Below are positions 10,184-23,150 of a stretch of DNA of 64,000 nt, one piece after another. The stretch lies in NCBI GenBank assembly GCA_021307315.1, contig JAJSPD010000034.1, positions 124,001 to 188,000 of the forward strand, given 5' to 3'. The notes below the pieces were generated by a model, which did no database searches, had not been told where the DNA came from, and worked only from the letters and a program-made list of their open reading frames with translations. Position 1 is the stretch's first letter, and each line of letters opens with the position of its first letter. The translations under genes and the position numbers were made by a program. Origin of the DNA: Bisporella sp. PMI_857. Lineage: Eukaryota > Ascomycota > Leotiomycetes > Helotiales > Helotiaceae.

Positions 10184-12789
10184 TCATGGATTTTCTCGAG
10201 GTGCCGTTCCCGAGTCTCCTCCACCCCAAACATTTTCAAATGCTTCTTCCGAGACTCCATACTTTGGTTTAAGCACAATTTCAGGCTCCTTTGCCTTTCT
10301 CCATTGTCGTGATTCCTCTGACTCTTCCGACTCGTCTTCCTCCTCCTTACCACTGTCTTCTTCACGATCTTGAACAGCAACTAAATCGGGATGCAAATTA
10401 GCAGAGCACCATTTACTAGTCTGCCAAAGTCCAGATGAGGGTTTAGTGCAGTAAAATTAGGGGATATTGGACAATGATGTTCAGCTGCGAGGAGTACTTA
10501 CTTTCGTTGGCTGGCTCGTAGCCTTCCCGGATATCCTCACCTGTATCATCCCCGTAGGTTCGACTTGAGTAATGTCAGCATGTTTTCATATTCTAGCACC
10601 GTAAGTTAACTTGCATGAAACGCCTCGGCTCGCTTTTATTCCATCCTGCACTGCCCTCTTTCCTAGCACGAACTCTCTCGGTCTCTTCGGCGGCATCGTC
10701 TTCGACTACCAGATCAACTAACTGACTTCGATCTGATTTCACCGAACTCGAACTGGAAGAATGATGTCTCAACATGCCTGTCATAACCGGTGCTCGACCC
10801 TATTAATGAATTAGTGATGCCATCTCTGAATTGTCATGAACGGGTGCGCCTTTAGGAGCATCTTCATAGAGCTCAGTAAAGAAAATAACGGCGTGGTATT
10901 AATTGATAACGACTCTCAAGCTCCTAGCCCCTATAGACAGTAGTAATAAACTGGATACAAAATAGGCTCACCTCTTCTCCAGTCGCTTCCTCAGGCTCTT
11001 CCGGGATTGCAGCTTGTTTCTGTTTGCCTTTAGAACTGCTACTTCTTGATTTTGAGTTGCCCGATCGTGTCTTGTTGTGTCTTTTTTGAGTCTTTTTGGC
11101 AACATCTTCAACGGTTTCTCTAATATTGCTTACTCTCCTTATCTTATTATCCTTGGTTGGCTGAAGCAGGTTTCTATTGGCCGATGTAGTAAGCAAGTCT
11201 GGTTGCCCAGTAAGCCACCTTTCACGACACGCTTCGTTGGCGGTGATAACGGGATACTATCTTGTCAGGTATCATCCAATCCAATGAACCGAATGAACTT
11301 ACATTCCAATCACCAAATTCCAATTTTCTAGCCCTTTCGTACAGATTTTCCTCGTCTGGATCTAGGCCCTCGTCATCAACATTACCATACTTCATATGTT
11401 GCGGATCGTTTTCCTGGTTTTGTTTTGTAGGCGAAATACTTCCAGATCGACTGGGGCCGTCTTTTTTCCATAAAAGGGGAGTTCTCGAGTTTGCTTCACC
11501 AGGTCGAGGTATCCAGTATTTGCCTTTACCACCACGCTCATACCTCATACCCTCCATCAGTCTCGCAGTTCGTGACGACGATCCTTCATGGGCTAAAACA
11601 TTGTCTCCTGAATCAAAGAGTCGGTATTCGTACTTATCGCCTCTGAAGGTCTCCTTGGTATCTTCGATAAGATCTCGGATGCCAAATGCATCTCGGATTG
11701 CATACCACACAGGAAGTCTTGCTGCAGAGATGGTAGCATCCGCATAGTCATGCCAGGAGAAGGCATACCAGTGCCCAATTGCGAAAAGGGGCATCTCGAT
11801 GCAAATCAATGTATCCTGGATAGCTGCAGCAAGATTATCCGGGGTATATCCATCAACTGTATCTGGAATTGCACCAAGCCATACCAAGATAGAGAGAAAG
11901 AAGCCTTGCCAATAGGATGCGAAGATAATAAGCTTGATGCATAAGAACTTTGGTACTGGCCGGAACGGCTGCAGGTCTTTTGACATACATACCCAGAACA
12001 TTCCCAAAGAGTACAGACTGACAGTAACACTGACGTTGTAGAGTATACCACTCCATAGATATCCAGAATCCAGGCCAAGGTAGCCCTCTTTATATGTGCC
12101 AGTAGACTTCATGATGATTGCAGCCAGACCAAGAATAGGCTTCAGCCAAGCATACTGCAAGATGCCGCGCTTGATCGCTAAAAACGTATGCGGATCAGAG
12201 ATATCAACTTTAGGTAGAAAGTGATTGAGGGGCCATAAGTGGTGAACTGGCTCGCGCCCATGCATCATTATTATCAATGCTCGTTCGCCTCCAATAAAAT
12301 TGATCAACAATTGGAAAAAAGTATAAATCGTGAAGGCCTGATCTGATCAGCACTAGGTCACCAATTGGGACGTCGACTGACCTCATATATATCACGGACA
12401 GGATCCACAAACATAGCAACCTTCAAGGATATTATACTAGACCACGATGAGATCGAGTAGATAGGAACCCTATGTGATATTAGCACAGTCTATAGCCGGC
12501 TTGTATAATCGAGAGAGCGCACATAAGCAGGATCCTTATCACATATCTTTGCAGCAGAGGCTTCCTATAGTTTTTTCTGGAATCTGTCAGGAAGAAGCCA
12601 AGGTGGAAGGCGAGTAGTTGCCTACGTTTGAAGCCATACTGAGCTATTAAAACTATTAGCAGAGTCTGGAAAGCAGATACTATACACGTACATGATAGAC
12701 AATAGTGATGCCACCAGAGCTGCTACTCCAGCGACTACTATGCTTGCATGGCCTAGCTTCTCCCCAGTACCTCCTGAGAGGGCTCCCAT
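10184..12789 (-). CDS. TMEM184/DUF300 (OSTalpha-like) multi-pass membrane protein
   Basis: Nine exons on minus: 12789-12692, 12643-12626, 12576-12523, 12469-12382, 12337-11303, 11256-10972, 10799-10615, 10563-10502 and 10380-10184, giving 673 residues. The N-terminal half is a seven-helix-like membrane domain of the DUF300/Solute_trans_a family. It carries the conserved LQTKNYRKPLLQRYV, FVDPVRDIYEAFTIYTFFQLL, GGERALI and IEMPLFAIGHWYAFSWHDY blocks. The C-terminal half (about residue 330 on) is polar and disordered, ending in an acidic Glu/Ser-rich tract (EEEDESEESEES). Animal and plant relatives (OSTalpha, LAZ1) are linked to organic-solute transport or vacuolar/endomembrane function; the fungal role is unknown. 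Exon 2 is only 18 nt. The intron 10614-10564 needs a GC donor (GCAAGT) to keep frame. Divergent from Csf1, with 487 bp between starts. Confidence 0.85.
10564..10614 (-). other. putative GC-AG intron
   Basis: 51-nt intron of the TMEM184-like gene on minus. The donor is GCAAGT after AT, the acceptor is TCAAG, and CTGAC sits upstream of the acceptor. Using the nearby GT (CAA|GTTAAC) with the same acceptor puts a stop six codons downstream, and the other GT (CG|GTGC) would leave a 36-nt intron. The GC reading keeps the frame. Confidence 0.6.
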
Positions 12790-13276
12790 TGTGAGAGGAT
12801 CAAGGTCAGACGACTGACGCGTTCAAGAATCAATGATGATGATTCGGCCCTCTCCTGGTGACGGAAGTATCGAGCAAGATACTTAGAATGCAGCAGCATT
12901 ATCTACAGCTGTGGACCATTAAATGGGAGTGGTCCAGCAAGAGAAATAAGATAGGCATCCAAAGAATGGTGGAGCATGAGGCACGTCACCTAATGCAGAG
13001 TCGTACAGTGCTGTATAGGTAGACCCAGTACCAATTCCAGCCCTGTCTATGAGCGGTGGGCAGAATAAATGTGGCGTCGCCTTGTTAGGTTTAGGGTTGC
13101 CTTGAGGGTGAGAGAGCTCCAGCCAAGATCCAGTATCCTCGACATCCTCAATTTACGTGGGTAATTGAGCCAGCCTCGTGAATAACTTTTCTTACTAGAC
13201 TGTCTCGATTGTGACATGGCTTGTTGCTCTTGCGCCACTATGACCAAGGACGTTACATAGAACGGTGTCCCAGAAA
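12790..13276. promoter_or_regulatory. divergent promoter region between TMEM184-like gene and Csf1
   Basis: 487 bp between two oppositely directed start codons, so it must carry both core promoters. No clear TATA box or repeated site was picked out by eye. The frame at 13047-13304 on minus has no recognisable content. Confidence 0.55.
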
Positions 13277-16200
13277 ATGTCTTCCTCGGGAGGATTGACA
13301 GCATCGCCTTTGCGACCAGATTTGGCGTTCAACTGGTAGTTCTGCCACAAATAGAGCTGAATCTACAATAATTGACCTAGAGTTAGGGTTTTTCTCGTTG
13401 AGCTACTTGTGTGCGGAATTGTGTAAAAAGAATATTCTGTTACTCTGAGCTCTTGACTGACGGTCTTCAGAACCCTCTTCTTCTTGTTCTATTTCAATCG
13501 CGTCTTCGCGACAATAGTCTCTATCCTTCTCCGCTGGTATACATGGAAATGGTATCGGGTATACATAGATATTCAAGCTCTACAGATATCTTTATTAGGG
13601 GGACGAATTTTTTTCAAGGGCTTGCGTTATCACGGCAACAACGAGACCATATTGATTCATAGTGGATATGTAACTTGGAGATATTGGCTAAGGACCGTAC
13701 AAGAGCTGCGACTTGGGCATTCCTCAATAGACAGCCCAAAATCCCGATCTTTGGATTCTCGCAATAGAGGAGATCATGTTGATTCGGGAGAAGCTGCCAA
13801 AGTTGAGGAGGGTGGCGCTTCAACTCGCCTTGCCAAACTTCCTTGTCGAATCGATATCACCCTAGAAGGCGCAGAATGGTTTGTCTACAATAGAAGCGCT
13901 GCATATGACGCTATCGTAGTGGGCATAACACAGTGGGGAGACGGGTCAGAAAACGCCGATCAAGTACCCGGGGAATTGCCCAAAGAGCGATCTCACATAC
14001 GTTACAGAAATCGGCCGGGCACCAGTGAGAAATTGTCTTCAAATGGCTCCTCTGTTGAGTCCGGACAGGACAAAATTCGCTTAAAGGAAGAGAATACCCA
14101 CCCAGTGCATTTGGGAGATCCAGATATGCACAAGTCGTCATTTCAAACCGAAACGAGTGAGAAACAGGGCCCATGCCATCGCGATGAGAGATTGCCTTTG
14201 ATACTTAGATTTCTTCCAATACACATTGAGTGTAAAAAAGCCGCGGTAGTGCTTGGAAATGAGAATACGAAAAGTGTACTCATCACAAAAGTCGATTCTG
14301 CTGTAGGAGAGATCGATGCGACAGCTTCCGGTCCCCTGGACCAATATAAGCAACTATATAACTTCAAGTTTCAGCACCCAGTTATCCAAATGAAACCGAA
14401 CGACGACTATAAAGAAGATCAAACGGCTGCTGCGGTACGCATTAAGCGGGGAACTTCAGAGCAAACCGAACGTAAAGAATCACATGTGCATACTCATTCT
14501 TTTTTTCATCGCCAACGTCGGAGAGCGTGGCACAGGTTGCAGGATATGGTTCCTGCTTTTCGGCGGTCAGTGGAATCGTTTTCCTCAAATGAAACTGGTC
14601 CTCCCGGGACCGCTGCTCATGGTGCTGCGGGGACGAACAATTGGCAAGGGCTCTCCCGATATCTTGACGAAAGTGAGCAAGATGATAAGGCTAGATGGTC
14701 TTCTATCGAGTATGCCACAGTCTCGACGATTGTGGATTGCCCTGAGGCCACAATGTCATTTTACTGGGATGCTGTAGGGACTGTCCCGACTGAACCAAGT
14801 CATGATGCAGACACCAAAGGGACTGTAGATATCAACGGAGCCGTGCCTCCAGAATGGGGCATAAAACTATCTCTTAAAGGTGCTGTGATTAATTATGGTC
14901 CATGGGCTGATCGGCAACGTGCCGATATCCAGCGTGTATTCTTTCCGAGCCTCTGCAAAGATGCCATACCTGCAAAGAAGCTGGCTCCTGGCCAAGCTAG
15001 AGTTCCTACCGAATTCAAGTTGTATATCGAATTGGAAGATGAGACCATCTTACGAATTCCCATGAAAGAGGAATCCAAGAACTGGAAATGGGCTAAACAA
15101 GCTGACACTATGGATGCCCGGCCTGGTCACCAAAAGAGAAATGGTAACAGAAACCGAAAGAGGCTAGCGGACAAAAGCAATGCTGGGCCAGAGATTCGAC
15201 CATTTGGCTGGATAGATATCAAGGTTGGAGCGAATTCCACCGTGAGATATCATATGGATATGGTTGCTGGACGTCTAGGATTTTCAAATAAGCTTGACCT
15301 TGACATACCGAGTATCGAGGTTACGACAAGTGTTAATCACGGAGTTCTTCTAAGATCAGTTAAAAATTCGATATCGTGCGACTTGTCCAATCCCTTGCAA
15401 TGGAATGGATATCACTTGTGGACATTTGACATAAACGCCAGTGATTTAGAGCTCTTTATTATTCGAGAACATATTTTCCTACTTGTCGACCTTGTGGATG
15501 ACTGGGCTAGTGGGCCGCCGCCAGAATATTTGACCTTTTCACCATTTAAATATATGGTTAACCTACGCCTGGTGGACTTCAAGCTATATCTCAATATCAA
15601 TGATTCGAACATCATCAACAATCCTTCCGACCCAGATGATAACACCTGGATAATCATTTTCGGTTCAGTCTTGGAAGCTGAGATATCTATACCTTTGGAT
15701 AAATATCGACCACATCGCAATGACATTTCCTTTAAAGTTGATGCAAGCAACGGTGGTCTCAATCTGCATGTACCACCTTGGAATACCCAAGCAACCTTCT
15801 TAAGCAACCCGGAGATCGCGACCCTCAAAACCCTTGCGATTAAAGGAAAATACCAGTATTGTGCCACCACATCAGCTGATAATACCGATACTCTACTTCT
15901 TGACGTGCATGGTCAAGCTCCAACTGCGCAGTTATATGGGTTTGTCATAAGGTATTATCTCAAAGTGAAGGATAATTATTTTGGCGATGACATCCGTTTC
16001 AAGACTTTAGAAGAATACCAAGAAGTTCTTCGTGCAACCCAAGAAGGCGCAACTGAAATCCTCTCAGTTCCACCTCACAAGAAGTCTAACGATCTAGACG
16101 TCATACTGAGTATCAGCGCTGACAACTCTATGGTCATCCTGCCTGCGAATCTGTATTCTGCTAAAAATAATACACAGATCGAAATAGCAACGCTTGGGGC

Positions 16201-19200
16201 AGATTTACGTTTTACCAATTATTACATGGATTTGGACGTGACCTTCCATACTTTGGCATTCTCTCACAGCAATGAGAATGATGGGGAAACTACCCCTTTA
16301 AGTGCCACATCTAGTACACAGGTCTATATTGATGGAGTCAACATTACTGGAAATCGGCTTTTTGGACTGCCTCCTATAGAACCAACCTATGTCTGTAACT
16401 GGGACTTTGCTGTAGGCGATATCAGCGGGGAGTGCACCACCGAGTTTTTCAGTAGGTTGACAAATGCCGTGCAAGCATTAGCTTTTTCATTTGATGATGA
16501 TGAGAATGCCCTCCCACCAACCTCAAGTCAGGCTATACACGATGTGACATTCCTTCGGGCGTCGGTTGCATCAGTTCGAGTTTGGCTGCATGTGGAAGAA
16601 GCAGCATTCTTGCTTTCTACTAGCCGCATAAGCGTCACTTTCAATGATTGGGCTTGTTCACACTACTCAGGAAAACTTGGCGTTCAGATTCCGGATATAA
16701 ATCTGGCATGTGTTGATGCTGAGTCTGCTTCGAGACACAGGTCGAGACCACAGCATCCTGTTGAGACCTATGCTCTTATTCAGACAACTATATCTATTTC
16801 AATGATCCAAAGAAAGCTTGACTTTGTGGAACATCGAAAGTTGCAGCAAGAACACATAAAACGACATGATCAGCGGACACACCGAACTGATTTCTTGCTG
16901 CACCCAGAATTGGTAGATGATTCGATGCTGACGCATGTGGATCCTCCCGCTATGTCTATTCCTCCAATGCCTGCACCTGTCACAGAAGGTCAGATTGTGG
17001 ACATGGAAACATGCTCCATCACCTCTCCGAAGTCATTTCTAGTGGGGAAACCCCGTTTGAACGGGCGCAAATCATCCTTTTTATCGCTATCTAGCTCAAG
17101 TCAACACAGCGGTACTAGTATCGTACGCGGTCAATTGTCTCAAAAAGACGGCGAGTGGGCATACACTGACTCCCGCTCTCGCACTCTACACTCTGGGGCA
17201 GAACATTTACCTAGAAGACGAGACATTTCTACGTCTACTGCTGGCCGTCCAGCTTCCTTTTACAGTGCTATAGGTGAGCATAGAGCTTCGGCACCATCAA
17301 GTGTTACATTTTCGAGTGCATCTATTGCACCATACTTCCCTCTTGAAGGTGTGCAGCCAGATAGAAGAGATCTTCCCACCGCTTCTTTTGAAGGAGATCC
17401 ACTTGAGTTACATGATCAAATAGACTTGGAGGATATTGACTCATTAGGAATGGACGGCAAAGCTACGCATGTAAGCTTTATTTTGGAATTTCCAACTGGC
17501 CTTATTGGGTTCCTAAACCCCAAGGCTATCAACGCTATCGCTGGTTTGATGTCGGTGCTTAACCCAGTAGAACCTGAAGACCTTCTTGATGACCTTCAGA
17601 TCAAGGCAATGAATGAGATTTTTGGCTTGAATAAACAGAAAATCAAAGCTGGAAGCATAACAGACTTCAGTGTCCGGGCTCCAAGCATAAATTTGCGACT
17701 TATAAGCTCCGGTCTGTCAGAGCCTACGACAGTCCCTCGACGAGACGTGCATGATCAGTATGATCTATCATTATCACAGCTCTCAGCTGCAATTCGATCA
17801 AAGTCAATATCAACGAAAGCCGGTATAGAGGATGGGCTCCAAGAGTCGTCGGCACTACAGTTCACGCTCAATTCAGCAACTCTTTCAGCCAAGGAGCGTG
17901 TCAATGATACGAGCAATGCTCAAGCTGCTGTCAACACTATGGTTGACGGTGTTCTTTGTTGGGCAGCTCTGGGGGAAGAGAATTCGGGGAGCATTGTGGT
18001 CAAGGCTATAGAGGTTGCAACTGCTAGCAGTAAGATAGAATATCTTGCAACGCTAGTCCACCGTACGACTGTCCTAGCCGATACCATGGGGCATATGTTC
18101 TCTGATCTGAATGCAAAACAAAGGAATCGTCTGCAATTATTTACGTATCTGGTAGCAACAACTGGACAAAAAGCGCCAGATCCACTTTTCCTGACAAGAC
18201 CGTCCTACGTTCTGCGCTCAGCAAGTGATCATCTACGAACTAAAGACTCTTGGAAAATCATCGCACGCTTTCATCATATGTATGCTAGTCTAGACCAAAT
18301 GGCCAAAAGTAAAATAGCTATGCGCTGCCTAGACAATACAGAAATTCCTCCGGAAGATGCAAAACAACGCATGCATGCAAGTTTTACTAGATGGAGAGGC
18401 TGGGACTTGAATAACATTCATGCCTGCCTCATACTGGCAAGAATTTACGGATCAGATGAGAAGTCTTTTGTGCCAACAACGATGTCACAACCACATCCAA
18501 TAAAGCTGTCCTTTCGAACTGAGCTGGCTCGGCTTATACTTGACCCTGGTCCTAAGCAGAACGAAATATCACTTACTATATTGGCGGTCACCATAGAAAG
18601 TAAGGCAGCTGCTTCAGGGGCCCAAAGCACTATCTTAGAAACGTTCTGTTCGGATCTTGCTATTAGCCTCAACTGGGAATTGTGTGAATTGGTAAAGGAT
18701 ATCGTTAAACTCTACGAACGGGCAGAATCATCATCCAAGCCACCTGAGTTGCCTTTGATAGCACCTACAAGCCACACAAACCAAGAGTCAACACACACAT
18801 TACACATCATAATTGCAACTGAGAAAGGTTCCATAACTTTGGACACCATCAACATCAAGGTTGTGTCTATTAGCAAAGGATTGAAGGCGTCAGGTGTGAT
18901 GGTAAGGGAAAGCAATAGCAAGAACATGGTAACCATTATGCTTGCTGCTGAAGCTGTTACCTCAAAATTCAAGAGCCGTGCACTAGAGTTGAGTTTATAC
19001 CAATTGCGGTATCCGAGTATTTATGCTTCTTATGAGATGCAAGATCTACCAGACGCACCTAATAAAGTTGTTAAAGTCGCTGCAAACTGCCAAGAATTGT
19101 CATTCGTGGTGCTGCAGGATATATTGGCGCTTTTCGAAGTGTTAGATCTGATAATTGGCGACGAGGTTGCGCAGCTCTATACCTTGACAAAGAATATTCC

Positions 19201-22200
19201 AGCAAAAGCCTCTTCCGCGCAGCCCAAACAATCCACTTCAAAACCACGCCACATCAACCGAGTCAATGTGGCACTCTTCTTAGACAAGTATCGTATTAGT
19301 TTGCCAATACTTCAGACCCTGGTCTACAATGTTTCTGGGGGGGTGGCGCGAGCTTCAGTTGCAGCTCAGTTAGATTCGGAGGTTGTGTTTGATTTCGATA
19401 TCAAGGAACATTCTCATGACATTCAGACGAATATCAATGATAAGACACAAAGCATATCTCTCCTCCAGATGCCTCCGACTAATGGCCGAGTCACAACTCA
19501 CTTATCGAATGACGAGACTTCCGTAGCCGTCTTCGCCTCTGTAGAGCCGATCGAGCTGGACGCTGCTGCGATTCACAGCCTTTTTACTGCAATCAACAGG
19601 CCGGAAATTTCCGGTGTGGTTCAAGACATACAAGAAGACATCAAAGGCGTTCAAAGACAATTGAAGGAAATATTCAGTCAAGAAGATGAGCACGTGCCAC
19701 GGCCCTCGCCAAATGAAGTGAAGCAATTTATCTATGAAGTTAATTTGACACTAGCCGGCTTTGGCATATTTGCAAGTGCAAAGAGCGCACAAGCCCATCA
19801 GAACACGCGGCTCGATTTCAACCTTGGTTGTGTACAACTAGTACTAGCTAATCGTTTAGACCAGCATGGCCCCGTGCTTGATTTTCCGGAGATGCGAGTT
19901 GAGCTTCGACAGATTATGTTTGAACTAGCTCGTTGGCATAATAATTCTATGGAAAGCTGTGGCAATCTGACCTTTGCGGCATTTCTGACCGCTACCTCTA
20001 AAATCAACGATTCTGGAGATGTGGTCAGATCTTTCCATTTGAAGAGTGATACATTAGAAATCAACGTATTTGCGGAGACGGCATCATCAGTTGTGGATGT
20101 TATCAGCCACTTACAGGACAAGATCAAGGATCTCGATTTGTCCAGGGAGAAGAACTACTTCCGTAAGCTACGCAGAACGAAACCACGGATTGCGATCAAC
20201 GATGGGCAGATAACGCCATCCGAGAGCATGCATAGTTCTTCAGTCATGTTCGCATCGATGTATTCACTAGAACTTTTGAATATTCAAATTAGTTGGCTCA
20301 TCAGTAGGTCCGAGGTCGATGACAATTCTGGGCTAGAAGCAGAGGACCTGGTACTTTCCTTCAAGAGAATTGATCTTTCGACCAGGAAAGAAAACTCTGC
20401 CCGATTGACAATAGAGGATTTTCAGCTGCAAATGGTTCCATACTCTCACGATAAGCATCAGAGATCTTTGAATTCTGCCTTACTGCCCGAAATGATATTC
20501 AATGTTGGATATGTTTCGACTACAGATGCTCGCCGATTCGCGTTCCAAGCTGCAGGGAAGTCCCTAGACCTGCGCTTGACATCTCAGTTCATCATACCAG
20601 CTGCGGAACTTCAAAAGTCCATTGGCTCGGCTGTTGACAAAGTTCGAGTTGCAACAGCTTCTTGGATATTGCCTGCAAACACCTCCGTCGCTACAAATAC
20701 GCGACGGAAACCATTCTTCGGCAAAAAGCGCATGGAATCTCTGTTGGTCGATGCTGACTTTGCTGGTGCCGTGGTCTATTTGTCCGGCAAGATGACGGAT
20801 CCTATGCGGGATAAAGGAGGCAGATCGCCACAGGTTGGAAGATATGGGCAATTTACGCATAGTGATGCCAGCAACAATACTGTTCTACGAGCTCCAGGCC
20901 TTGCATGGAAGGTAGAATATAAGGACGGTGGTATTGATGAGCCATCCTTAAATGCGGAAGTGAAGGTTGATGCCTCGTCCAATACTTTATATCCTGCCGT
21001 TGTTCCACTTATCATGGAAATATCTTCTGCTGTTAAGGAAATGGTCAGCGACGACGATGAGAACAGAAATTTGGAACAGGCAAAGCTCGCACCCCAGAAG
21101 TTCATGAGTGTAGATGAGGACAACATTTTAACGGCAGATCCCAGTACGGTTCTTGGCAAAACACGACTAAACCTGGGACTTCGTATTTGTAGACAAGAAT
21201 TCAGTCTAAGTTGCCAGCCCATTGCACGGGTCACTGCAACAGCACGGTTTGACGACATATATCTTACAGTTAATACTGTCAGGTCAACAGAGCATGGCCA
21301 TTTCTTTGCTTTGTCTGCAGCCATTACAAAGCTGCAGGCCTCTGTCCAACATGTTTATTCTAGGGGTTCAACTGGGAGCTTTGATGTGGATTCTGTTTTT
21401 CTGTCCCTGATGAATAGCAAGCACGTCAGTGGTATCAGCGGGGTTTCAGCTATTCTTAAAATCAGTCCAATGAAGGCCTTAGTCAATGCTAAACAGATCC
21501 AGGACTTCTTGCTGTTCAGGGAAATTTGGGTGCCTGCGGATATTCGACAAAGCCCTCCTACAACGATGCCTGCGTCATCCCCTATTCCATCACAGAAACT
21601 TCTTGTACAAAGATATCAACAAGTTGCCGCAACTGGAGCGTTCCCTTGGAATGCAACGGTTTCTATCGCGGAACTAGACGTCCAATTGGACCTAGGCCAG
21701 GCGCTAGGCAAATCATCCTTTATGATTTCAAACTTCTGGATATCATCAAAGAAGAATTCTGATTGGGAGCAGAACCTGTGTCTAGGCTTTGATCAAGTTG
21801 GGATTGATAGCACTGGAAGAATGAGTGGATTCGTCACCTTGCAGGATTTTAAGCTTCGTACATCCATACAATGGCCAGCACGAGAGATGGCCTTGAACCA
21901 GACCCCTCTTGTACAAGGATCTTTAGCTTTCAGTCAGCTACGCATCAAAGCAGCGTTTGATTATCAAGCATTCCTCGTTGCTGATATCACATCATTCAGG
22001 TTCTTGATGTATAATGTACGAAATGCAGCCAACGCCAAGGGTGATCGACTTGTTGCCATATTAGACGGGGAGTCGGTTCAAGTTTTCTGCACCACTACAA
22101 CGGCCGCTCAGTCACTCGCACTTTACCAGGCTTTCTTACGGCTAGCTCAGGAAAAAAAGTCTAACTATGAAGCTTCGCTTCGTGAGATAGAGAAGTTTAT

Positions 22201-23150
22201 GAAACGGAGATCAGTCTCCCAGCCAGCTCCATCTCCTCAACGGAAAACTTCTCAATCAAGTTCCGAAGATAAGCCGGCAAAGTCACCAATCTCTCTCCAT
22301 ACTGATGTCATCGTCACATTGAAAGCCGTCAATATTGGCGCATTCCCAAACACATTTTCAGATCACCAAGTGTTTAAGCTTGAGGCTCTGGACGCGCAGG
22401 CTAGATTTGCTGTTAATATGCAGAATGGTAGGATTCACAGTATTCTCGGCCTCACCTTAGGCCAGCTACGTATTGGGCTTGCCGGAGTCAAACGAAGCAA
22501 TATGCCCACATCAGTTGGCGAGATATCGGTGGAAGATGTTGTTAGTAATGCAACTGGTTCACGAGGAGGCACTATTCTAAAGGTTCCTAAAGTTGAGGCC
22601 ACTATGCAGACCTGGCAGGCCCCAGACTCCAACAGTATAGACTATATTTTCAAGAGCTCCTTTGAGGGCAAGGTTGAGGTTGGATGGAATTATTCTCGGA
22701 TCAGCTACATTCGTAGTATGTGGGCTTCACACACAAACGCCCTCGCCGAACGACTTGGCAAGCCTCTCCCTCCTTCAGCTGTTAAAATCACTGGAGTGCC
22801 TGACGAGCAAAGTGGAAACCGAAAAGATGGGGAGCAACAAAAGATTACGGCCGAGGTCAACGTACCACAGTCAAAATACAACTATATAGCTGTAGAGCCT
22901 CCCATCATTGAAACGCCACAACTGAGAGACATGGGTGAAGCAGTAAGTTTTGCAGAATTCTCCTTTCATCCCCCATCAGTCTCCTTCCCTGAGCCTATAC
23001 CTGACACATCCGCAGACACCACCCCTAGAATGGATCGGACTGCATCGGGAAAAGCTTCCCAACCTTACACATCAGATCGTAATTGTTACGCTGTTGGAGC
23101 TCGCAAGCGAAGTAGAAGATGCCTACGCCAAAATCCTAGGATCGTCATAA
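13277..23150 (+). CDS. CSF1: Csf1 / BLTP1-like bridge lipid-transfer protein
   Basis: Four exons: 13277-13335, 13387-13422, 13471-22942 and 23016-23150, giving 3233 residues. Csf1 is the fungal relative of Tweek/BLTP1, a very long hydrophobic-groove protein anchored in the ER that is thought to carry phospholipids between membranes. The first exons restore the expected N-terminus: a short Ser-rich leader, then FNWVFLVELLVCGIVTLFF, a single membrane anchor, then FLFYFNRVFATIVSILLRWYTWKWYRVYIDIQ, the start of the chorein-like groove. The rest is mostly beta-rich with no enzyme motif, and Ser-rich linkers near residues 1180-1310. The last intron (22943-23015, 73 nt; GTAAGT...CGCAG) is required for the conserved end PPLEWIGLHREKLPNLTHQ...EVEDAYAKILGSS. 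Without splicing the frame reads through to 23164 with an unrelated tail. Length is typical for filamentous fungi (about 3,000-3,300 residues). Confidence 0.92.

Noticed and set aside
10021..10380. 119-codon minus frame
   Set aside because: Alternative frame over the last exon of the TMEM184-like gene; the spliced frame ending at 10184 fits better.
10566..10601. 36-nt GT-AG intron alternative in the TMEM184-like gene
   Set aside because: Shorter than any other intron in the window; the GC-AG option of 51 nt has a better donor.
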